Positions 48,267-53,096 of a stretch of 53,096 nucleotides of DNA are shown here, piece by piece. Source of the DNA: Bigelowiella natans CCMP2755 (Eukaryota; Cercozoa; Chlorarachniophyceae); assembly GCA_000320545.1 (NCBI GenBank), contig ADNK01000505.1:42501-95596 (forward strand). The letters run 5' to 3'. The translations under genes were made by a program, and so were the position numbers. The notes under the pieces are model-generated. The model had not been told where the DNA came from. It did not search any database and worked only from the letters and a program-made list of their open reading frames with translations. Each line of letters begins with the position of its first letter. The stretch's first letter is position 1.

Positions 48267-51200
48267 AATGATGATGACGATGAGGCAGCACACTGGACGA
48301 TACATATCCCTTGGCTATTAGAATATAATTATCTTTTTCTGCTGTACCAAGATCAAGAAAAGGTGAATTTTCCGCATTTGGAAAGATTAAGGTATTAATA
48401 ATAAATTGTTGATGTTGATATTTATGAGTGATCGTATAGATCTGGATGCACTTTTGGTAAATTCATAGCAAAAGCTCTCACATTTATCATAATTCTAATG
48501 AGAAGAGCATGATCTCACATTAATGATAATATCACAGATACTGTGCCTTCCAGGCCCTTATCAGTATTTCCTTGATCATGATTCTTTCTCAACAAGATCC
48601 GAACCTTGTAGCAATTACGACGAAAATGGTTTGAAAAGCCTTATGACAGTTGTGATGATGATGATGGTGATGATGATGATGAGAATGATGATGACAGCGA
48701 TGCTGATGATTGTGAATAGGTAGGATGTGCACAAGGTTTTCATGCATTAGCAATACATCATTAAAATCCAACAAGTTGCTGCATCATCAATCCCTTCTAC
48801 AATATGAAAATACAAACAGAAAAAGAATTTGATATCGTTTTCAATGCCATGTTCTTAGCAATTGACTTCGTATCCTACTAGTAGATGCACTTTATGCATA
48901 TACTACTACTACTAACCTCTCTTTTTCAACACTTTTGTTCTTGATTTTCTACTATATCAGCGGTGTCTGTGCGAACGAAAAACATGGGAAAGTTATCTTC
49001 TATCAGAGAAGATGCTATAACAGAATTGCACACGTTGAAGCATTTCATCCATGACTCACGCAAGCAATTGGTCCGGCTATTCAAAGAAATGCATCCATCT
49101 TTATCAACAGATACAGCATTATCATCATCATCATCTCTTCCATTTACTAGAGGAAACTTTTTGGCTGCTAGAACCTATGTAAAAACCTATGTGAAAAAGC
49201 TTGAATCACGCATTCACAATATGACACAAAGACTAAGATTCTCATGGGGAAGAATAATGCAAATTGATACAGCTTTCAATAAGCCCATGTTCTTTTCTCA
49301 TAATAATCGTCCTCATGAATATTGGAATACTACCACTACTACAAGTGTTGATGATGCAGTAGCCAATGACGCAGAAGAAGGTGGCAGTCACCGACTCTTC
49401 CTCCAAGATTTTACCAGATTAGTTAGATCATTAACACTATGCAAGAATAAGGAAGAATATCGGGTGTTAATGGAAAAGAGCAAAGAAGAAAAAGAAGAAG
49501 AAGAAGGGGTTTTCTCTGATAAATATTCAAATGAGACTGAACCTGGAAACGACGTTATATTTGAGGTTCCTATGAAGCATCTTCCTTCTCCGCACATGTT
49601 TCATAATCGTTATCCAGAGATTTACAAGCTATTTCTCGATAGAATATCGTCATTATCACCAACCCCGACATTTTCTCCTGGAAGAAGTGGGGAGAAGAAG
49701 CATCATCATCATCACATTGACGACCCTAAGGATGATGCAAAAGAGATGATGGTGCTATTCCTCTTATATGAGTACAGTAAGGTTGTAATAAATAGCATTT
49801 TCATATTGCATCAGAAGATACAGTCATAGTCTTGAAAGCAGCTGTGTTATATATAGTAATAGCACCAGTGTGAAGTTGGTTTTTTAAAAATAGTGCTTTC
49901 TGTGCGCACCCATCAATTATTCGACTACTTATCAGTTATCTACTACTTACTTCAAAAATACCTCATCAATATCACCATCATAACAATAATTGATAATAAT
50001 CTTCATCATCAATTCCTTATTACTAGATATATTATAATTGCACAGGGAAATAGTTCTGATCTATGGCCTCTGTTACGTGTGCTTCCAAAACCACAGTCTT
50101 CAATCCTCTACCGCATAGCAAAGCAGGTACAGGAAGATCAACCCAATCTTACTGAGGTTACATTACACTCGCTCAGAAATATCTCTTGGATCCCAGTAAC
50201 ATTGCAACCAGCACTCAGGGAGATATTGTTACCAAGTCTGGAACGATATCTTGCCTATTGGACCGAGGAATTATTGCCCAAAATATCACCTATGACGACG
50301 ATGGAGAGGAACACGTCGTTTGATGGATCATTAACACCATCATCATCATCATCACTGATATCCTCGAAGGCATCTTTAGCTTCATTACTAGCTCCTTTAT
50401 CTTCAATGTCATTCAAAGAGAGCCCATCACCACCACCAGCAGCAGCACCAGCAGCACCAGCAGCAGCAAGAGGATCAGCTGCTTTCCTTGTAGATTTTCC
50501 TCTCTACTTGTGGGCATGCAATGTAATAAGTACTGGCACCGTTAGTAATAACTGACGAGCATAATGCTGAAAGGAAGAATAAGAAGAAGATGATGATGAT
50601 GATGATGAAAAGGAAATAAGAATGGAATTAAAAAACAGAGCTACGAGAGCATTTATCCCGAATGTAGCAGTGATTTTTTCGATTACTCGTTTCTTGTTTC
50701 TTCCTATTCTTCAACTCTGAGTGATTTTTAATTGCTGCTACATAGATAATAGACAAATGGAGCTACGGGATAGAACCACCGCTTTCATCATCATCATCAG
50801 TATCATCATCCTTACCTTCATCTTCTTTTCGATCGTTTGGTTCTGTTCCTGGCTCATCACAACCACTTTCTTCTGATTCAAATAATGAGTCGTCTCTATT
50901 CCCAGTTTTTCTACCTTTTCCTTCCGAAGTGATTGGAGGTAGTTATGCATCCGTGGAGGAGGTACAAGCAAATAGAGGAACTACTGCTCATAATCGTGAG
51001 AATAATATCAATTATCACTATGTATTGAGGTTACGCAAGTATAGCAATACAGCAGAAGCAGCAGTAGTAGCAGCAGCAGCAGGGAACCAAAAACGAGGAG
51101 GACAAATATTTGACAATGCACGTCTTTTGTTGTTGGAAGATCAAATTTTATATGAATCGGTAAATTAGTAACCAAAATGTCTAATGTGTTGTAACTCAAA

Positions 51201-51762
51201 CTGGATTGTATCAAATATTGATGATATTCATAAGAACTATTTCCCTTTGTATGGTGCGCTGAACAGTTGAACGATTTTATCCAAATCTCCGCCAATGAGA
51301 TTGTGTCGTGGTATCAAAATAATCATCAAGAAGAGGCCTCTTCTCTTCTTTCTCCATCCGAATCTTCACGTTGTGGCTTAATTGATTGGGATATTACATG
51401 TAATCATACTTCTGAAACAGTCATATCAAGAAAGAAAAGGTAGGTCTACTATTCATCATTTCGAAGAGGACTCTTTGATGTGTATTGAAAATAAATTAAA
51501 GGAATGAGAGACTGTGTGATTCGATACAATTTTCCATCTTCTCTCCAGATCGTAGTTGCAATGATGTGAATATATGTTTCTAGACTTCTTCGGAAATCAT
51601 TGGCTACTCTTGAAGAAACTCAGCACACGCATTTGATAAGGTATGAACTCATGATCGAATTCTGTGATCGACTTTGATTTGCAATGTGTCTTCATTGTTA
51701 ATTCAAGGAATTTTCGAGCAGCCTCTCCAATTTCTCATCATCTGGTAACAACAAGACTTTGA
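43304..51762 (+). CDS. Tandem SET-domain protein (SETD3/Rubisco-LSMT-like SET plus second, degenerate SET)
   Basis: Twenty-two exons sum to exactly 1,419 codons: 43304-43803, 43916-44541, 44925-45055, 45231-45361, 45626-45685, 45792-45883, 46281-46345, 46740-46799, 46993-47127, 47403-47436, 47682-47777, 47917-47997, 48038-48134, 48160-48178, 48285-48391, 48538-48563, 48961-49781, 50046-50522, 50746-51159, 51267-51439, 51584-51640, 51708-51762. First SET: IEGKGLGVIATEDIQVNESF, GPFFLSLPER, WWSDDEIEFLRGTPL, ELIWAWSTFRSRSFG, LLPILDYLNHN, GEEVMTSYG, GYGFVEAN; its substrate-binding tail ends SVRTKNMGKLSSIREDAI. Exon 48961-49781 reads from that tail straight into a second SET-like region: DVIFEVPMKHLPSP, FLLYEYSKGNSSDLWPLLRVLP, YLWACN|IIDKWSYG, FPVFLPFPSEV (the NH pair is lost). 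The first unit probably methylates a protein Lys or His; the second is likely catalytically dead. The leader (MVTTLMIITKF, basic, then a hydrophobic stretch VGVMLILACYRAAAYQF) may be a signal or targeting peptide. Confidence 0.87.
44686..44808. repeat. About 60-base tandem duplication in a SET-gene intron
   Basis: GATRATAAAGATGA..ATACTACA..ACATTCTCTTCTATGCA and CAAAGAG are repeated in tandem with several substitutions, before a (GT)n tract (44839-44875) and exon 44925-45055. Confidence 0.8.
46466..46574. repeat. About 58-base tandem duplication in a SET-gene intron
   Basis: TTATATTATGGTA..AAGTG(T/C)ATGTATATAAAAAA(G)..TGCTTCAGAG occurs twice, between exons 46281-46345 and 46740-46799. Confidence 0.85.
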
Positions 51763-52930
51763 AACAACATTGTATAATTTGGACACGTAACATGCAGGTT
51801 GAATTGATCCAGATTTTACATGATTCTGAAATGGAAGTGAAAGAGATTCAAGAAGGTCGTTGACTGAAATCATTGCATGCACTCCAATTGAAATTTGATG
51901 ATAAGCAATCGCACACACTCCAGGGTCAGACGCCTCGCCACCATCTTGTAGAACATGGTTGAAGTTGTCTGAATATCTCGAGCATCTCTACAAGGTGCGG
52001 CCACCAATTGTTTTTTGAATGGAATTTGTAGTTTGAATTTGGGTGGTGTTCAATTGCTCGCAGGAATTGGAAAAAAATCTGAAGTCTGAATCACACGGTA
52101 AATTAAATTTGGCCAATGTGAGATGAAGAAATCTAATGTGATGTCTTGATGCTTGAGGTAGTTGGACTGAGCAAACGAGACAAAATTTTGGCTGAAGCCA
52201 TTCAATGCCTCACAGAAGAACATCTCAAAATCGTGGCATTTGCTAGGTGAGATTTTTGTCAACTTCCATTGCAGCCATTACGTGCACTGAATGTGTACTT
52301 CTGCCATTCTGATGAGGTTGCAATTGGTCCACAATTTTGATTCAGGGAATGTTCGCTTAAGCAGCATCGCTAGAAGGGAGATCCATGGAGTTTTTGATTC
52401 CACTCCCACTGTGCGCGCAATGATTCAAAACACTTGTTGCACGCAACAAAGTTTTGGACATCGCAACGACAGTGTGCTGACATTTGTGCAATCCGTGAGA
52501 ACCACTACTGGTCCACAAGCCAACACACATGATGCAAAAAACGGTGTTTGCTCACTGCGATGTTCAACATCAGCATGCTAGCATTTGTGCAATGCACATG
52601 AGCACCATCACGTGTCCAGCATCTGACACACACAACACAAAAAATGCAGATTTGCTGACAGTCCACTGCGTGCAACGTTGCCGTTTGAGACACCGCGCTA
52701 TTCCTTTGCCATGCCAAATCACAAACGTTTCACAGTTCTGCAACTGTCTCAAGGAGGCACAACAATGTAAGCAGGGACACAGTAAGGAATTGGAATTACA
52801 TTTTGCCCACAATGTGCAACATTGGGCTGCGCATGACGAGCGTGGCCATGACATGAACGCACATGTGGCCAGCGCAACGTGCGTGTGCACGGAATCGATG
52901 TGATGCAAGTTTTGCGTTCAGTCTCTTAGA
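51763..52930. other. Subtelomeric region
   Basis: 1.2 kb between the SET gene stop and the telomere array. No microsatellites. TG/CA-rich with CATG, TGCAAT and GCATGCTAGCAT (52572-52583) words, so compositionally like the convergent gaps. Frames of 70-124 codons exist on both strands but carry no domain. No subtelomeric gene is visible. Confidence 0.65.
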
Positions 52931-53096
52931 GTTAGGATTTGAGGTTAGGGTTAGGGTTAGGGTTAGGGTTAGGATTTGAGGGTTAGGATTTGAGGGTTAG
53001 GGTTAGGGTTAGGATTTGAGGGTTAGGGTTAGGATTTGAGGGTTAGGGTTAGGGTTAGGGTTAGGGTTAGGGTTAGGGTTAGGGTTAGGGTTAGGA
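52931..53096 (+). repeat. Telomere array, TTAGGG with TTAGGATTTGAGGG variants
   Basis: TTAGGG repeats fill the last ~165 bases, G-rich strand pointing right. The inner part is interleaved with TTAGGATTTGAGGG-type variants; the outermost ~60 bases are pure TTAGGG. The window therefore ends at a natural chromosome end (or the assembly's last bases of one). Confidence 0.97.

Overview
This is an intron-dense nuclear eukaryotic locus at a chromosome end. The right edge (about 52931-53096) is a TTAGGG telomere array with interspersed TTAGGATTTGAGGG variants, G-rich strand running outward. Introns are GT-AG, short (often 60-400 bases) and packed with triplet and dinucleotide microsatellites; many exons are 20-100 bases. 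Because exons are so short, genes were rebuilt by hand: each exon was accepted only when donor, acceptor and reading phase agreed with its neighbours and the joined peptide looked like its family. TTAGGG telomeres, Ser/Thr-x-x-Pro repeat proteins and plant/alga-type families point to an alga or other protist; I cannot place it further.

Layout: eight genes form four divergent pairs. (1) RNA polymerase I subunit 2 (minus, cut by the left edge) and ABCE1 (plus). (2) A mucin-like membrane protein (minus, 13 exons, 949 codons) and a HAD-like hydrolase (plus, 17 exons, 519 codons). (3) An AAAP-type amino-acid transporter (minus) and a two-exon membrane protein of unknown function (plus). (4) A HELQ-like DNA helicase (minus, at least 42 exons over 12 kb) and a tandem SET-domain protein (plus, 22 exons, 1,418 codons).

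The strand order < > < > < > < > leaves four divergent gaps (5103-6104, 13821-14733, 25654-27050, 42717-43303) and three convergent gaps (8431-9314, 19730-21361, 28071-30480). The convergent gaps, together with the subtelomere (51763-52930), are a different kind of DNA: almost no microsatellites, many TG/CA, TGCATG and GCTAGC words, and a shared palindrome CATGCTAGCATG (one base short in the subtelomere). The longer pieces are not obviously homologous to one another.

Two further patterns stand out. Short tandem duplications (36-105 bases) repeatedly straddle exon-intron junctions and so copy a splice site. Many introns begin directly with (GTA)n or (GTAATA)n and end in CTG/CTA/CTT runs, so splice signals and microsatellites are physically the same bases.

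The genes are mostly housekeeping or cell-biological (rRNA transcription, ribosome recycling, DNA repair, protein methylation, transport, a cell-surface protein) and do not form one pathway. What is unusual is the architecture.
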